Shown: positions 1 through 10,300, counted from the first letter of the stretch. The stretch is 64,000 bases of DNA from Methylobacterium platani (GCF_001653715.1 NZ_LWHQ01000028.1:1-64000), one strand, 5' to 3'. Program-made: numbers and translations. Notes: generated from the sequence alone by a model not told the origin.

Positions 1-2285
1 AAGATCGCGTTGGCGATGGCGGGGGCTACCGGCGGCACGCCGGGCTCGCCGACGCCGCCGAGCGGCTTGTCCCAGGAGCCGCCCTGCACGAGGTGCACGT
101 TGATGATCTTGGGCGCCTCGTTGATCCGGGTCAGCTCGTAGGTGTCGTAGTTGTCCTGGACGGCGCGGCCGTTCTTGAAGGTGATCTGCGCGGTGAGCGC
201 GAGGCCCATGCCCATCACCACCGCGCCCTCGAGCTGCGAGCGCACCCGCTCCGGGTTGACCTGCTGGCCGCTGTCGATGGCGATGTCGACCCGCTGGACG
301 GTGACCTCGCCCTTCGGCCCGACCTCGACCTCGGCGACGACCGCCGTGTAGGTCACGAAGCTGTAATGCGCCGCGATGCCGAGGCCGCGGCCCTTGTCGA
401 CCTTGCGGCCCCAGCCGGAGCCTTGCGCCACCGCCTCGATCACGTTGCGCAGGCGCCCGGTGTCGTAGGGGTAGCGCGAGGGGTCCTCGCCGTAGTTCCA
501 GGCATCGCCCATCTTGACCGGATCGATCAGCCGCGCCGGGCCGATCACGTCGAGGAGGTAGTCCTTCGGGTCGCGGCCGGCCATGTGGGCGAGCTCGGCG
601 AGGAAGGACTGCACCGCGAAGGCCCGCGGGATGTTCGACACCGAGCGGAACCAGCCGATGCGCACATGCGCGTCGGCGGGCGGGTTCTCCATCCGCATGT
701 TGGGGATGGCGAAGGGCACGTTGACGAGGCCCATCCCGAGCTCGATCGGGATCTGCTCGTTGGCGCCGGCGACGAAGGTCGAGCCGATGGTCGGGGCGGC
801 GCTGCGGTGCAGCCAGGCGATCGGCATGCCCTTGTCGTCGAGGCCGGCCTCCAGCCGCTCCACCGAGACGGTGTGGTAGTAGCCGTTGTGGAGGTCGTCC
901 TCGCGGGTCCAGGTCATCTTGACCGGGGCGCCGTCCACCGCCTGCGAGCAGAGCGCCGCCTCGACGAAGTAGTCCGGCTTCGACTTGCGGCCGAAGCCGC
1001 CGCCGAGCAGCGTCACGTTGACGGTGACGTTCTTCGGATCGAGGTTGAGGCGCTTGGCGATGCGGTCGCGGGCGGCCTGGGGCGACTGCACGCAGCCCCA
1101 CGCCTCGACCTTGCCGTCCTTGCCCACGCGCACGGTGGCGGCGGGCGGCTCCATCGGGGCCTGGACGAGGTGGGGGATGTAGTACTCGGCCTCGAGGCGC
1201 TTGGCCGCCTTCTTCATCGCCGCGTCGACGTCGCCTTCCTGGCGTACCACCTTGCCGGGCTTGCGCACGGCCTGTTCCAGGGTGGCCCGGTAGGCGTCCG
1301 AATCGTAGGAGGCGTTCGGGCCGTCGTCGAAGGTGGGGTTGAGCGCCTCGCGGCCCTTGATCGCCGCCCAGGTGTTGCGGGCGATGACCGCGACGCCGCC
1401 GGTCGGCATGAACTCGTAGGGCGGGGCCGGCGGATCGATGGTCACGACCTTGACGACGCCCGGCACCTTCATGGCGGCGGCCTCGTCGAAGGTCTTGACC
1501 TTGCCGCCGAAGACCGGCGGACGGGCGACCACGGCGTAGAGCATGCCCTCGACGCGGGTATCGAGGCCGTACTGCGCCTTGCCGGTGGTGATGCCGACGT
1601 TGTCGATGAGGCCGATGCGGCCCTTGCCGATGTAGCGGAAGGCCGACGGGTCCTTGAGCTTGACGCCCGCGCGGTCCGGCACCGGCACGGAGGCTGCAGC
1701 CTGCGCCACCTCGCCGAAGCCGATCCGGCGCCCCGACTTGGCGTGGACGAGGGCGTGGTTCTCCGCCGTGACCTCGCCGGCCGGCACGTTCCACTGCTTG
1801 GCGGCGGCCTCGATCAGCATCGTGCGGGCGGCCGCACCGGCGCGGCGCAGCGGCATGAAGAAGTGCCGGAGCGAGCGCGAGCCGTCGGTGTCCTGGTTGC
1901 CGAAGCGCTCCTCGTCGCCGTGGGCCTGGGCGACCTTGACCTTGGCCCAGTCGGCGTCGAGCTCGTCGGCGACGACGAGCGCCACCGAGGTGCGCACGCC
2001 CTGGCCCATCTCCGAGCGGGTGCAGGTCACCGTCACGGTGCCGTCCGGCGCGATCGCCACGAACAGGGTCGGGTCGTCGCGCCAGCCGTGCGGCATGCCG
2101 TCGGCGCCGAAGCCTTTCTCGGCGGCCGTCGCGCCCTGGGGCTTCAGCGACAGGGCGAGCACCAGGGCGCCGGCACCGGCGATGAGCCCGCGGCGGCTGA
2201 GCTGCCCGGGCGAGGCCTTGGCGACGACGGAATCCGGCTCCTCGGCCGGAGCGCGCTTGAGGAAGGAGGAGAGGTCGTGAATCAC
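1..2285 (-). CDS. iorB: Molybdopterin-binding large subunit of an isoquinoline 1-oxidoreductase-like dehydrogenase (3' end cut by window)
   Basis: Large molybdenum-cofactor subunit of a xanthine dehydrogenase-family hydroxylase; with the 2Fe-2S subunit encoded just upstream it should oxidise an N-heterocycle or aldehyde and pass electrons to a membrane acceptor. The visible ~760 residues begin at a GTG, contain an RRGLI-type twin-arginine-like segment near residue 29 followed by a hydrophobic stretch, then [10 protein letters not shown], a [11 protein letters not shown] loop and a C-terminal GVGEPG motif, all typical of the IorB/aldehyde dehydrogenase group. The GTG start overlaps the iorA stop by four bases (GTGA), so the two are translationally coupled. 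The last residues lie outside the window. Substrate is not determinable; IorB-like proteins are often called simply 'molybdopterin-dependent oxidoreductase'. Confidence 0.9.
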   Translation of the reverse strand, partial: MIHDLSSFLKRAPAEEPDSVVAKASPGQLSRRGLIAGAGALVLALSLKPQGATAAEKGFGADGMPHGWRDDPTLFVAIAPDGTVTVTCTRSEMGQGVRTSVALVVADELDADWAKVKVAQAHGDEERFGNQDTDGSRSLRHFFMPLRRAGAAARTMLIEAAAKQWNVPAGEVTAENHALVHAKSGRRIGFGEVAQAAASVPVPDRAGVKLKDPSAFRYIGKGRIGLIDNVGITTGKAQYGLDTRVEGMLYAVVARPPVFGGKVKTFDEAAAMKVPGVVKVVTIDPPAPPYEFMPTGGVAVIARNTWAAIKGREALNPTFDDGPNASYDSDAYRATLEQAVRKPGKVVRQEGDVDAAMKKAAKRLEAEYYIPHLVQAPMEPPAATVRVGKDGKVEAWGCVQSPQAARDRIAKRLNLDPKNVTVNVTLLGGGFGRKSKPDYFVEAALCSQAVDGAPVKMTWTREDDLHNGYYHTVSVERLEAGLDDKGMPIAWLHRSAAPTIGSTFVAGANEQIPIELGMGLVNVPFAIPNMRMENPPADAHVRIGWFRSVSNIPRAFAVQSFLAELAHMAGRDPKDYLLDVIGPARLIDPVKMGDAWNYGEDPSRYPYDTGRLRNVIEAVAQGSGWGRKVDKGRGLGIAAHYSFVTYTAVVAEVEVGPKGEVTVQRVDIAIDSGQQVNPERVRSQLEGAVVMGMGLALTAQITFKNGRAVQDNYDTYELTRINEAPKIINVHLVQGGSWDKPLGGVGEPGVPPVAPAIANAI

Positions 2286-2761
2286 AGGCGATCTCCCTGG
2301 CCGGCCTTCGGGGTCAGCCCCGCCGCCTGCTTGATGGCGGCGCGGATGCGCGGATAGGTGCCGCAGCGGCACAGGTTGCCGCTCATCGTGGCGTCGATGT
2401 CGGCGTCGGTCGGCTTCGGGGTCTCCTTGAGGAGGGCCGCCGCCTGCATGATCTGCCCGGTCTGGCAGTAGCCGCACTGCGCCACGTTCAGCTCGCGCCA
2501 GGCCGCCTGGACCGGGTGGTTGCCGTCCGGCGACAGGCCCTCGATGGTCACGATCGGCTGGCCGTCGGCGGCCGAGACCGCGGTCTGGCAGGCCCGCATG
2601 GCGGTGCCGCCGACATGGATGGTGCAGGCGCCGCAGGCCGCGACGCCGCAGCCGAACTTCGTGCCCGTCAGGCCGAGCTCGTCCCGCAGGTACCACAGCA
2701 GCGGCATCTCGGGATCGCCGTCGAAGCGGCGCTCCTCACCGTTCACGTTGAGCTTGATCAT
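2282..2761 (-). CDS. iorA: 2Fe-2S subunit of isoquinoline 1-oxidoreductase-like dehydrogenase
   Basis: Small iron-sulfur subunit (159 aa) that relays electrons from the molybdenum centre of the partner IorB-like subunit. The N-terminal plant-ferredoxin fold shows [10 protein letters not shown] and a later RAC cysteine; the C-terminal helical domain shows QCGYCQTGQ and [12 protein letters not shown], giving the eight cysteines of the two 2Fe-2S clusters. The ATG at 2759-2761 is chosen because the reading frame upstream of it is arginine/proline-rich and unlike the family, which starts at the MIKLNVNGE strand. It overlaps iorB by four bases, as expected for a two-gene operon. The promoter should lie in the 615-bp divergent region shared with rpsA. 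Confidence 0.93.
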   Translation of the reverse strand: MIKLNVNGEERRFDGDPEMPLLWYLRDELGLTGTKFGCGVAACGACTIHVGGTAMRACQTAVSAADGQPIVTIEGLSPDGNHPVQAAWRELNVAQCGYCQTGQIMQAAALLKETPKPTDADIDATMSGNLCRCGTYPRIRAAIKQAAGLTPKAGQGDRL

Positions 2762-3376
2762 CGTCGCCCTCCGGCTTCGGGAGGTATGTCGGGCGCCCCG
2801 CGGACACGGTTCCGGTCGCGGCGCCCGGCCTCCCTCTCGTTCGATCACATCCGAAGGCGCCGCCCCCCGGGGGCCCGCGCCTCGCTCCTCCCCCCACGGC
2901 ACGCACGGCGTGCCGTCTTGCTTGCCCCACGCCGCGCGGCGTGACGTCTTGCTTGCTTGGGCGCCCGGCCTCGCGAAACAGGCCGGGACGCCTCGCCCGA
3001 AGATCAGAATGGTTTCAGGCTACGGATGGGTAACCCGGACTCGCGCGTGTGGGCAAGACGGGCAGTCGCCGTCAGGTTGCCGCGTCCGGGCCGCCGGCAA
3101 CACCTTGCCGGCCGGTCGGTTTTCCTGTATCGGCCCAACCTCCGGTGGTCCGATGCCGGGATGCCTCATGCGGGGGCGACGAGCCCGCCGCATCGCGCTC
3201 CGGCCGGGCCGTCCGGAAAAACACGTTTCTGCCCGTCGATCATGCGCCGGCCCGCGCCCCGTTTCGGGGAGCGGCGGTTCCGAGGGATCTCGGAACTCCG
3301 GCGGGCGGAAGCGGCCCGTTGATACGAGCCGCCGGCGCCGTCCCCCCCGGATAGGGCGGGACGAAAGGGAGCATAG
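2762..3376. other. Divergent intergenic region between iorA and rpsA
   Basis: No convincing gene is seen. Open frames here are arginine/proline-rich and lack ribosome binding sites. The region must hold the promoters of iorAB (leftward) and rpsA (rightward), but no clear -35/-10 pair stands out. It contains two adjacent hairpin units at 2898-2954, described separately. In many alphaproteobacteria cmk lies directly before rpsA; it is not here. Confidence 0.6.
2898..2954. repeat. Two tandem hairpin units with a shared tail
   Basis: GGCACGC-ACG-GCGTGCC (2898-2914) is a perfect 7-bp stem with a 3-base loop, followed by GTCTTGCTTGC. About 30 bases on, CACGCCGCGCGGCGTG (2928-2943) is a perfect 16-base palindrome followed by ACGTCTTGCTTGC. 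The same tail after two different dyads suggests a duplicated unit, either an operator or part of the rpsA leader. Function is unknown. Confidence 0.6.
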
Positions 3377-5089
3377 ATGTCCGCAGGTTTGCAAGGCGCC
3401 GCGTCGAGCCGCGAGGATTTCGCCGCCCTCCTGGAAGAGTCGTTCCGGGAGCACGAGATCACGGAAGGTTCCGTGGTCAAGGGCCGCGTGGTGGCGATCG
3501 AGAAAGACGTCGCCGTCATCGACATCGGCGCCAAGACCGAGGGCCGCGTCGCCCTCAAGGAGTTCACCGGCCCCGGCCGTGATCAGCCGATCGGCGTCGG
3601 CGACGAGGTCGAGGTCTACGTCGACCGCATCGAGAACGCGCTCGGCGAAGCCGTCATCTCGCGCGACAAGGCGCGCCGCGAGGAGAGCTGGGTCAAGCTC
3701 GAGAAGGCGTTCGAGAACAACGAGCGCGTCTCCGGCACGATCTTCAACCAGGTCAAGGGCGGCTACACCGTCGACCTCGACGGCGCCGTGGCGTTCCTGC
3801 CGCGCTCGCAGGTCGATATCCGCCCGGTCCGCGACGTCACCCCGCTGATGGGCACGCCGCAGCCGTTCCAGATCCTCAAGATGGATCGCCGCCGCGGCAA
3901 CATCGTGGTGTCGCGCCGCACCGTGCTCGAGGAGAGCCGGGCCGAGCAGCGCTCCGAGCTGGTGGCCAACCTCGAGGAGGGTCAGGTCATCGACGGCGTG
4001 GTCAAGAACATCACCGAGTACGGTGCGTTCGTCGACCTCGGCGGCATCGACGGCCTGCTGCACGTCACCGACATGGCGTGGCGCCGCGTCAACCACCCGT
4101 CCGAGGTGGTCAACATCGGCCAGACCGTCAAGGTCAAGATCATCAAGATCAACCACGAGACGCACCGCATCTCGCTCGGCATCAAGCAGCTCCTGGCCGA
4201 CCCGTGGGAGGGCATCGCCGCCCGCTACCCGGTCAACGCCAAGCTCAAGGGCCGCGTGACCAACATCACCGACTACGGCGCCTTCGTGGAGCTGGAGCCG
4301 GGGATCGAGGGCCTGATCCACGTCTCGGAGATGAGCTGGACCAAGAAGAACGTCCATCCGGGCAAGATCGTCTCCACCTCCCAGGAGGTCGAGGTCCAGA
4401 TCCTGGAGGTCGATCCGGTCAAGCGCCGCATCTCGCTCGGTCTCAAGCAGACCCTGCAGAACCCGTGGGAGGCCTTCTCCGAGAAGCACCCGGCCGGCAC
4501 CGAGGTCGAGGGCGAGGTCAAGAACAAGACCGAGTTCGGTCTGTTCATCGGCCTCGAGGGCGACGTCGACGGCATGGTCCACCTCTCGGACCTCGACTGG
4601 AACCGTCCGGGCGAGCAGGTCATCGACGAGTTCAAGAAGGGCGACGTGGTGCGTGCCCAGGTTCTCGACGTCGACGTCGAGAAGGAGCGCATCTCGCTCG
4701 GCATCAAGCAGCTCGCCGGCGACCCCTTCGCCGATGCCGGTGACGGCATCCGCAAGAACCAGGTCGTCACCTGCGAGGTGCTCGAGGTCAAGGACTCGGG
4801 CATCGAGGTCAAGATCGTCGATTCCGACCTCCAGGCCTTCATCCGCCGCGCCGACCTCGCCCGCGAGCGCAACGACCAGCGCCCCGAGCGCTTCGCCGCC
4901 GGCGAGAAGCTCGATGCCCGCGTGACGCAGTTCGACCGCAAGGCCCGCCGCGTCCAGCTCTCCATCAAGGCCCTCGAGATGGCCGAGGAGAAGGAGGCGA
5001 TCGCCCAGTTCGGCTCCGCCGATTCGGGCGCCTCGCTCGGCGACATCCTCGGCGCGGCCCTCAAGGCCCGTCAGGCCGACAAGAAGTAA
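3377..5089 (+). CDS. rpsA: 30S ribosomal protein S1
   Basis: Ribosomal protein S1 (570 aa), which binds mRNA leaders on the 30S subunit and helps unfold and place them. Six S1 (OB-fold) repeats can be followed through the protein, e.g. G-x-V-x-x-I-x-x-Y-G-A-F-V-D-L near residues 208-222 and 295-308, each ending in a RRISLGLKQ-like strand. Length matches alphaproteobacterial S1 (about 560-570 aa). The start has a good ribosome binding site (GGGAGCATAG before ATG). A strong terminator follows 40 bases downstream, so the gene is probably transcribed alone or as the last gene from its promoter. Confidence 0.98.
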   Translation: MSAGLQGAASSREDFAALLEESFREHEITEGSVVKGRVVAIEKDVAVIDIGAKTEGRVALKEFTGPGRDQPIGVGDEVEVYVDRIENALGEAVISRDKARREESWVKLEKAFENNERVSGTIFNQVKGGYTVDLDGAVAFLPRSQVDIRPVRDVTPLMGTPQPFQILKMDRRRGNIVVSRRTVLEESRAEQRSELVANLEEGQVIDGVVKNITEYGAFVDLGGIDGLLHVTDMAWRRVNHPSEVVNIGQTVKVKIIKINHETHRISLGIKQLLADPWEGIAARYPVNAKLKGRVTNITDYGAFVELEPGIEGLIHVSEMSWTKKNVHPGKIVSTSQEVEVQILEVDPVKRRISLGLKQTLQNPWEAFSEKHPAGTEVEGEVKNKTEFGLFIGLEGDVDGMVHLSDLDWNRPGEQVIDEFKKGDVVRAQVLDVDVEKERISLGIKQLAGDPFADAGDGIRKNQVVTCEVLEVKDSGIEVKIVDSDLQAFIRRADLARERNDQRPERFAAGEKLDARVTQFDRKARRVQLSIKALEMAEEKEAIAQFGSADSGASLGDILGAALKARQADKK

Positions 5090-5128
5090 GGGACCCTTGC
5101 GGGCCCGGACACCCTGATGCGATCCGGA

Positions 5129-5160
5129 CGCCCGCGCGGGACACCCCCGCGCGGGCGTTT
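5129..5160 (+). terminator. Rho-independent terminator of rpsA
   Basis: CGCCCGCGCGGG (5129-5140) pairs perfectly with CCCGCGCGGGCG (5146-5157) around a 5-base loop, followed by TTT. A 12-bp GC stem directly after rpsA is best read as its terminator. Confidence 0.85.
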
Positions 5161-5400
5161 CCGTGTCCGGCTCCCCCCAACCCCTTGTGGAGGCGCGCTA
5201 CCTGCGGAGCGTGAGGTCACTCAGACCGAGATGTATGAACACGCTAGCCCGATCGGGGAGGGAATGAGCCCGATCTCGCTCTTGCCGCTGCGCGACGGCC
5301 GGGGGTAGAACACCCCGGGAGCGAGATGCGCCAATGACTTGCAGGCTTGATGCCTGCGACGGAAGGCGCCTCGGGAGTCAGACCAGGATACGGGCGCCGC

Positions 5401-6357
5401 ATGGCCATCGATGCCGAACTTCTCCTCGACCGGCGTTCCTTGCGCCGGAAGCTGTCCGTCTGGCGCGCGATCGGGGTCGGGGCGCTGATCGTCGCCGCCG
5501 GGGCCGTCGGCTGGCGGGCGGCCGGGGGCAGGGGGCTCTCCGCCGTCACGCCGCAGATCGCCCGCATCAGCATCGACGGCTTCATCGCCGGCAGCGACAA
5601 GACCCGCGAGCTGATGAAGCGCGTCGGCGACTCGAGCGCGGTCTCGGGCGTCGTGGTCTCGATCAACTCGCCGGGCGGCACCACGACGGGGTCGGAGGAG
5701 CTGTTCCGCAACCTGCGCCTTCTCGCCGAGAAGAAGCCGATCGTCGCCTTCGTCGACGGTACCGCGGCGTCCGGCGCCTACATCACGGCGATCGCCGCCG
5801 ACCACATCGTCGCCCGCGAGACCTCGCTCGTCGGCTCGATCGGCGTGCTGTTCCAGTATCCGGAGGTGTCCGGCCTCCTCGACAAGGTCGGGGTGAAGGT
5901 CGACGAGGTGAAGTCCTCGCCGCTCAAGGCCGAGCCGAGCGGCTTCCACCCGACCCCGCCGGAGGCCCGCGCCGCCCTGCAGGCGATCGTCGGCGACACC
6001 TACGGCTGGTTCAAGGACCTGGTGGCCGAGCGCCGCAAGATGAGTCCCGACCAGCTCAAGACGGTGGCGGACGGCCGGGTGTTCAGCGGCCGCCAGAGCG
6101 TGCCGCTCGGCCTGATCGACGAGACCGGCTCCGAGCGCCAGGCCGTCGCCTGGCTCGAGCGCGAGAAGGGCGTGGCGAAGAACCTGCCGGTGCGGGACTG
6201 GAAGCCGCGCTCCGACAACCGCTTCGGGCTGTTCTCGGCCGCCGCCGTCGGCGCGGGCCTCCTCGGCTACGACGACCTCGCCGCGCGGCTGCGGCAGGCC
6301 GGGTCCGAGACCGCCAGCCTGACCCAGGGCGGCCTGCTGGCGGTCTGGCGTCCGTGA
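5401..6357 (+). CDS. sppA: Signal peptide peptidase SppA, 36K type (family S49)
   Basis: Membrane-bound serine protease (318 aa) that degrades signal peptides released after secretion. One N-terminal membrane segment (about residues 20-42) is followed by the S49 fold: SINSPGGT near residue 88, the nucleophile Ser124 in TAASGAY, and the general-base Lys176 in [10 protein letters not shown], giving a Ser-Lys dyad. ATG 5401 (MAIDAELL) is preferred; an upstream in-frame ATG at 5347 adds 18 residues unlike the family. In Hyphomicrobiales sppA commonly precedes ihfB, as here (75 bp gap). Confidence 0.95.
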   Translation: MAIDAELLLDRRSLRRKLSVWRAIGVGALIVAAGAVGWRAAGGRGLSAVTPQIARISIDGFIAGSDKTRELMKRVGDSSAVSGVVVSINSPGGTTTGSEELFRNLRLLAEKKPIVAFVDGTAASGAYITAIAADHIVARETSLVGSIGVLFQYPEVSGLLDKVGVKVDEVKSSPLKAEPSGFHPTPPEARAALQAIVGDTYGWFKDLVAERRKMSPDQLKTVADGRVFSGRQSVPLGLIDETGSERQAVAWLEREKGVAKNLPVRDWKPRSDNRFGLFSAAAVGAGLLGYDDLAARLRQAGSETASLTQGGLLAVWRP

Positions 6358-6431
6358 GCCTCGACCGCGCCGGCGCCTTCCCCGGCATGGTCCGTCCAGC
6401 AAGCCCCGCCTCATCCGAGACCGTACCGCCC

Positions 6432-6758
6432 ATGATCAAGTCCGAGCTGGTGCTCAAGATCGCCGAGCAGAACCCGCACCTGTATCAGCGCGACGTCGAG
6501 AACATCGTCAACGCCATCCTGGACACGATCGCGGACGCGCTGGCGCGGGGCGACCGGGTCGAGCTGCGCGGCTTCGGCGCCTTCTCGGTCAAGCGGCGGG
6601 AGGCGCGGCGCGGCCGCAACCCGCGCACCGGCGCCGCCGTGGCGGTGGCCGAGAAGGCGATCCCGGTCTTCAAGACCGGCAAGGAGATGCGCCTGCGCCT
6701 GAACGCCGCCGGGATCGGCGCCGACGAGCCGAGCCGGGCCGAGGCCGCAGCGAGCTGA
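6432..6758 (+). CDS. ihfB: Integration host factor subunit beta
   Basis: Beta subunit (108 aa) of IHF, the DNA-bending nucleoid protein used in transcription, recombination and replication. The sequence starts [17 protein letters not shown], has the [21 protein letters not shown] arm region (written here only as a landmark, residues 54-74) and the conserved [12 protein letters not shown] end. A short alanine-rich tail follows the fold. The gene follows sppA by 74 bases and precedes lapA, the usual local order in Rhizobiales-type genomes. Confidence 0.96.
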   Translation: MIKSELVLKIAEQNPHLYQRDVENIVNAILDTIADALARGDRVELRGFGAFSVKRREARRGRNPRTGAAVAVAEKAIPVFKTGKEMRLRLNAAGIGADEPSRAEAAAS

Positions 6759-6883
6759 CGCGGGGCCGCCGACGACCGGCCGCCCCTGGCGCTCGCGCGC
6801 CCGCGCCTTACAACTCTGCCCGCGGGTCACCATCCGGCGGTCCCGATTCCCTCCGCATCACCGACGAAAGACCGGGTTTCCCG

Positions 6884-7240
6884 ATGATCCGCTTCCTCAA
6901 GGGCCTGATCCTGCTGCCCATCGCGATCGTGGTCGTGCTGCTGGCCGTGGCCAACCGCCAGCCGGTGATGCTGTCCTTCGATCCGTTCACCGACGGGACC
7001 CCGGCCTTCAGCATGCAGCTGCCGCTCTACGCGCTGATCTTCGCCGCGGTGGCGCTCGGCGTCGTCGTCGGCGGCGTCGGCTCCTGGCTCGGCCAGGGCG
7101 ACACCCGCCGCGACCGCCGCGCCAAGGGCCGCGAGCTCCACCGCCTGCGCAACGAGACCGAGCGCCTGCGCCAGACCGCCGCCGCGACCGGCCCGGCCAC
7201 CGGCCGCACCGCGCTCCCGGCCCCGGTCAGCCGCGCCTGA
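6884..7240 (+). CDS. LapA-domain (DUF1049) inner-membrane protein
   Basis: Small membrane protein of 118 aa. Two hydrophobic helices are visible (about residues 7-24 and 45-70), then a charged, probably coiled-coil tail (RRAKGRELHRLRNETERLR). This two-helix plus coiled-coil layout is that of LapA/DUF1049 proteins, which in enterobacteria act with LapB in lipopolysaccharide assembly; that role is not shown here. The next gene starts two bases after the stop, so they may be cotranscribed. Confidence 0.85.
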   Translation: MIRFLKGLILLPIAIVVVLLAVANRQPVMLSFDPFTDGTPAFSMQLPLYALIFAAVALGVVVGGVGSWLGQGDTRRDRRAKGRELHRLRNETERLRQTAAATGPATGRTALPAPVSRA

Positions 7241-7242
7241 CG

Positions 7243-8181
7243 ATGCGCCTGATCGGCGAGGCCGAGATCGATGCCGCGCTGACGCCGATCCGCATGGCCG
7301 ACGCGCTGGACACGGCCTTCCGGGCCGGCGCCACGGCGCCGACGCGGCACCACCACGCGATCGAGACCGCGCCGGACGGGGCCTCCCTGCTGGTGATGCC
7401 GGCCTGGACCCCGGATTACGTCGGGGTCAAGATCCTCACCCTGTTCCCGGGCAACCCGGCGCGGGGCCTCGACACGATCCAGGGCGGGGTGCTGCTCTGC
7501 GACGGGCGCGACGGCCGGCCGCTGGCGCTCCTCGACGGCGCCCGCCTGACCCTGTGGCGCACCGCCGCCGCCTCGGCGCTCGCTGCCCGCCACCTCGCTC
7601 GCCCGGATGCCGCCCGGATGGTGATGGTGGGTGCCGGTGCGCTCGCCCCCTACCTGGTGCGGGCCCACGCGGCGGTCCGGCCGATCCGCGACGTCGCGAT
7701 CTGGAACCGCCGCCCCGAGGGCGCCGCGCGCCTGGCCGGGACCCTGCGCGCCGAGGGCATCGCCGCCCACCCGGTCGCCGACCTCGCCGCCGCGGTCGGG
7801 GAGGCGGACCTCGTCTCCTGCGCCACCCTCTCGACCGAGCCGCTGGTGCGCGGTGCCTGGCTGCGGCCCGGCACCCATCTCGACCTCGTCGGCGCCTTCA
7901 CGCCGACGATGCGCGAGGCCGACGATGCGGCCCTGCTGCGCGGGCCGGTCTACGTCGACACGCCCGACGCGCTGAAGAAGGGCGGCGACGTGGCGGTGGC
8001 GATCCAGTCCGGCGCGCTCGCGCCCGAGGCGGTGGCGGGCGACCTGACCGCCCTGTGCCGCGGCGAGGCGCCGGGGCGGCGGAGCGCGGACGCGATCACG
8101 GTGTTCAAGTCGGTCGGCGCCGCGATCGAGGACCTCGCCGCGGCGGCCGCCGTGTGGGAGAGCCTGACGCGACGGCCCTGA
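7243..8181 (+). CDS. Ornithine cyclodeaminase/mu-crystallin family protein
   Basis: NAD(P)-dependent protein of 312 aa in the ornithine cyclodeaminase/mu-crystallin fold. Members convert ornithine to proline or reduce ketimines; the substrate here cannot be read from sequence. Visible are the substrate-side segment VGVKILTLFPGNPARGL (residues ~64-80, with the conserved Lys), the dinucleotide-binding MVMVGAGALAPY (~127-138) and the VDTPDALKKGGDV region. It starts directly behind the LapA-like gene and ahead of trpF. Confidence 0.88.
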   Translation: MRLIGEAEIDAALTPIRMADALDTAFRAGATAPTRHHHAIETAPDGASLLVMPAWTPDYVGVKILTLFPGNPARGLDTIQGGVLLCDGRDGRPLALLDGARLTLWRTAAASALAARHLARPDAARMVMVGAGALAPYLVRAHAAVRPIRDVAIWNRRPEGAARLAGTLRAEGIAAHPVADLAAAVGEADLVSCATLSTEPLVRGAWLRPGTHLDLVGAFTPTMREADDAALLRGPVYVDTPDALKKGGDVAVAIQSGALAPEAVAGDLTALCRGEAPGRRSADAITVFKSVGAAIEDLAAAAAVWESLTRRP

Positions 8182-8247
8182 GCCGGGAGGCCGGGGCGGC
8201 CCGCCTCGCTTTCCCCGGCACGTGCGGGCGCGCGCGGATCGGCCTAT

Positions 8248-9027
8248 ATGGAGTGGATGTCGCCCGCTCTCGCACAACCCTGCCTCGTCAAGATCTGCGG
8301 CCTCGGCACGCCGGAGACGCTGGAGGCGGCCATCGCCGCCGGCGCCGATCAGATCGGCCTCGTGCATTTTCCGAGAAGCCCGCGCCACGTCGACCTCGCC
8401 CGCGGCGCCGCCCTGTCGCGTCAGGCGCGGGGGAGGGTGGAGACGGTCGCCCTGCTGGTCGACCCGGACGACGCCCTCGTCGAAGCGGTCGTCGCCGCGC
8501 TGGCTCCGGACTGGCTGCAGCTCCACGGCCGCGAGACGCCCGACCGGGTGGCGGCCCTGCGCGCCCGCACCGGGCTCCGGGTGATGAAGGCCCTCGGCAT
8601 CGCCACCGCCGACGACCTCGGCCGCGCCGCCCGCTACGCCGGAAGCGCCGACCGGCTGCTCTACGACGCCAAGCCCGCCCCCGGCGCGGCCCTGCCGGGC
8701 GGCAACGGGCACGCCTTCGACTGGTCGCTGCTGGCCGGCGCCGGGCGCCACGACCCGTTCATGCTCTCCGGCGGCCTGACCGCGGAGACCGTCGCCGAGG
8801 CGGTGGCGATCACCGCCGCGCGGGCCGTCGACGTGTCGTCGGGCGTCGAGAGCGGCCCCGGCCGCAAGGATCCCGCGCGCATCGCCGCCTTCGTGGCGGC
8901 GGCCAAAGCCGCCGCGGGCACGGCCAAAGCCGTTGCAGGCACGACCAAAGCCGCCGTATCGACGGTCGAGCCCGTCGCGCCGGCTGCGTCCGAAGCGCAA
9001 ATTGCCCCTGCGGCGCGAAGGGCGTAA
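8248..9027 (+). CDS. trpF: Phosphoribosylanthranilate isomerase with repetitive C-terminal tail
   Basis: Catalyses the Amadori rearrangement of phosphoribosylanthranilate to CdRP in tryptophan synthesis. The TIM-barrel shows catalytic Cys17 in VKICGL, catalytic Asp140 in LLYDAKP and the phosphate loops LSGGL and [14 protein letters not shown]. The barrel ends near residue 215; the remaining ~40 residues are an Ala/Thr/Lys/Val-rich tail containing three 7-residue repeats, longer than ordinary TrpF (~205-220 aa). Start may instead be Met4 (8257). trpB begins 52 bases downstream, so they likely form an operon. Confidence 0.94.
   Translation: MEWMSPALAQPCLVKICGLGTPETLEAAIAAGADQIGLVHFPRSPRHVDLARGAALSRQARGRVETVALLVDPDDALVEAVVAALAPDWLQLHGRETPDRVAALRARTGLRVMKALGIATADDLGRAARYAGSADRLLYDAKPAPGAALPGGNGHAFDWSLLAGAGRHDPFMLSGGLTAETVAEAVAITAARAVDVSSGVESGPGRKDPARIAAFVAAAKAAAGTAKAVAGTTKAAVSTVEPVAPAASEAQIAPAARRA
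8902..8964 (+). repeat. Three in-frame 21-bp tandem repeats inside trpF
   Basis: Units 8902-8922, 8923-8943 and 8944-8964 each begin (G/A)CCAAAGCCG and encode [14 protein letters not shown] and TKAAVST. The first two differ at three or fewer bases; the third has diverged. They lie in the C-terminal tail after the TIM barrel, so copy number could change without affecting the active site. Confidence 0.85.
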
Positions 9028-9079
9028 GCCCCGCCGACGAGGATTCCGCGACCCCTTCCAGAAGATAAGAGCTCCCGCC

Positions 9080-10300
9080 GTGACCGCTCCCCAGAACCCG
9101 AACTCGTTCCGCACCGGCCCCGACGAGCGCGGCCGCTTCGGCATCTTCGGCGGCCGCTTCGTGGCCGAGACCCTGATGCCCAACATCCTCGCCCTGGAGA
9201 AGGCCTACGCCGAGGCCAAGGCGGATCCGGCCTTCCAGGCCGAGATGACGAGCTATCTCACCCATTACGTCGGACGGCCGAGCCCGCTCTACTACGCCGA
9301 GCGGCTGTCCGAGCACCTCGGCGGCGCGAAGATCTACTTCAAGCGCGAGGAGCTGAACCACACCGGCTCGCACAAGGTGAACAACGTGCTGGGCCAGATC
9401 CTGCTCGCCCGGCGCATGGGCAAGCCGCGGATCATCGCCGAGACGGGAGCGGGCCAGCACGGCGTCGCCACCGCGACGCTCTGCGCCCGCTTCGGCCTCA
9501 AATGCGTCGTCTACATGGGCGCCGTCGACGTCGAGCGGCAGAAGCCGAACGTCTTCCGGATGAAGATGCTCGGCGCCGAGGTGGTGCCGGTGGAATCCGG
9601 GACCCGCACCCTCAAGGACGCGATGAACGAGGCCCTGCGCGACTGGGTCACCAACGTCGCCGACACCTTCTACTGCATCGGCACGGTGGCCGGGCCGCAT
9701 CCCTATCCGGCGATGGTGCGCGACTTCCAGTCGGTCATCGGCATCGAGACCAAAGCGCAGATGCTGGAGCAGGAGGGCCGGCTGCCCGACTCGCTCGTCG
9801 CCTGCATCGGCGGCGGCTCGAACGCCATGGGGCTGTTCCACCCGTTCCTCGACGACCGCGAGGTCGCGATCTACGGCGTCGAGGCGGCCGGCCACGGCGT
9901 GTCGAGCGGCCTTCACGCCGCCTCGCTCACCGGCGGCAAGCCGGGCGTGCTGCACGGCAACCGCACCTACCTGCTGATGGACGGCGACGGCCAGATCGCC
10001 GACGCGCACTCGATCTCCGCCGGCCTCGACTATCCGGGCATCGGCCCGGAGCACGCTTGGCTGCACGAGATGGGCCGCGTCACCTACCTGTCGGCGACCG
10101 ATGGCGAGACCCTGGAGGCGTTCCGGCTCTGCTCGCTGATGGAGGGCATCATCCCGGCCCTCGAGCCCGCCCACGCGCTCGCCAAGGTCAAGGAGCTCGC
10201 CCCGAGCCTGCCGCGCGACCACCTGATGGTCGTCAACCTCTCGGGCCGCGGCGACAAGGACATCCCCCAGGTCGCCGAGATCCTGGGCGACGCGCTCTGA
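9080..10300 (+). CDS. trpB: Tryptophan synthase beta subunit
   Basis: Pyridoxal-phosphate enzyme (406 aa) that condenses indole with serine to give tryptophan. The PLP lysine is Lys99 in [20 protein letters not shown] and the phosphate-binding [10 protein letters not shown] are present. The start is a GTG at 9080 ([10 protein letters not shown]...), since no ATG lies at a sensible position and the family begins with N-S-F-R-x-G-P-D-E-x-G-x-F-G. It follows trpF but trpA does not follow: after trpB comes tRNA-Met. Confidence 0.96.
   Translation: MTAPQNPNSFRTGPDERGRFGIFGGRFVAETLMPNILALEKAYAEAKADPAFQAEMTSYLTHYVGRPSPLYYAERLSEHLGGAKIYFKREELNHTGSHKVNNVLGQILLARRMGKPRIIAETGAGQHGVATATLCARFGLKCVVYMGAVDVERQKPNVFRMKMLGAEVVPVESGTRTLKDAMNEALRDWVTNVADTFYCIGTVAGPHPYPAMVRDFQSVIGIETKAQMLEQEGRLPDSLVACIGGGSNAMGLFHPFLDDREVAIYGVEAAGHGVSSGLHAASLTGGKPGVLHGNRTYLLMDGDGQIADAHSISAGLDYPGIGPEHAWLHEMGRVTYLSATDGETLEAFRLCSLMEGIIPALEPAHALAKVKELAPSLPRDHLMVVNLSGRGDKDIPQVAEILGDAL

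Noticed and set aside
93..2357. Plus-strand open frame of about 750 codons
   Set aside because: Antisense shadow of iorB; the minus-strand product has all family motifs and the plus-strand product is a His/Arg/Leu/Ala-rich low-complexity translation.
3020..4582. Minus-strand open frame opposite rpsA
   Set aside because: Shadow of rpsA caused by high GC third positions; no ribosome binding site or family similarity.
9028..9079. Riboswitch or attenuator in the trpF-trpB gap
   Set aside because: The gap is only 52 bases and shows no leader peptide or alternative hairpins.
7027..9186. Minus-strand frame of more than 700 codons over lapA, OCD gene and trpF
   Set aside because: Shadow; Arg/Gly-rich and covers three genes with clear products on the other strand.
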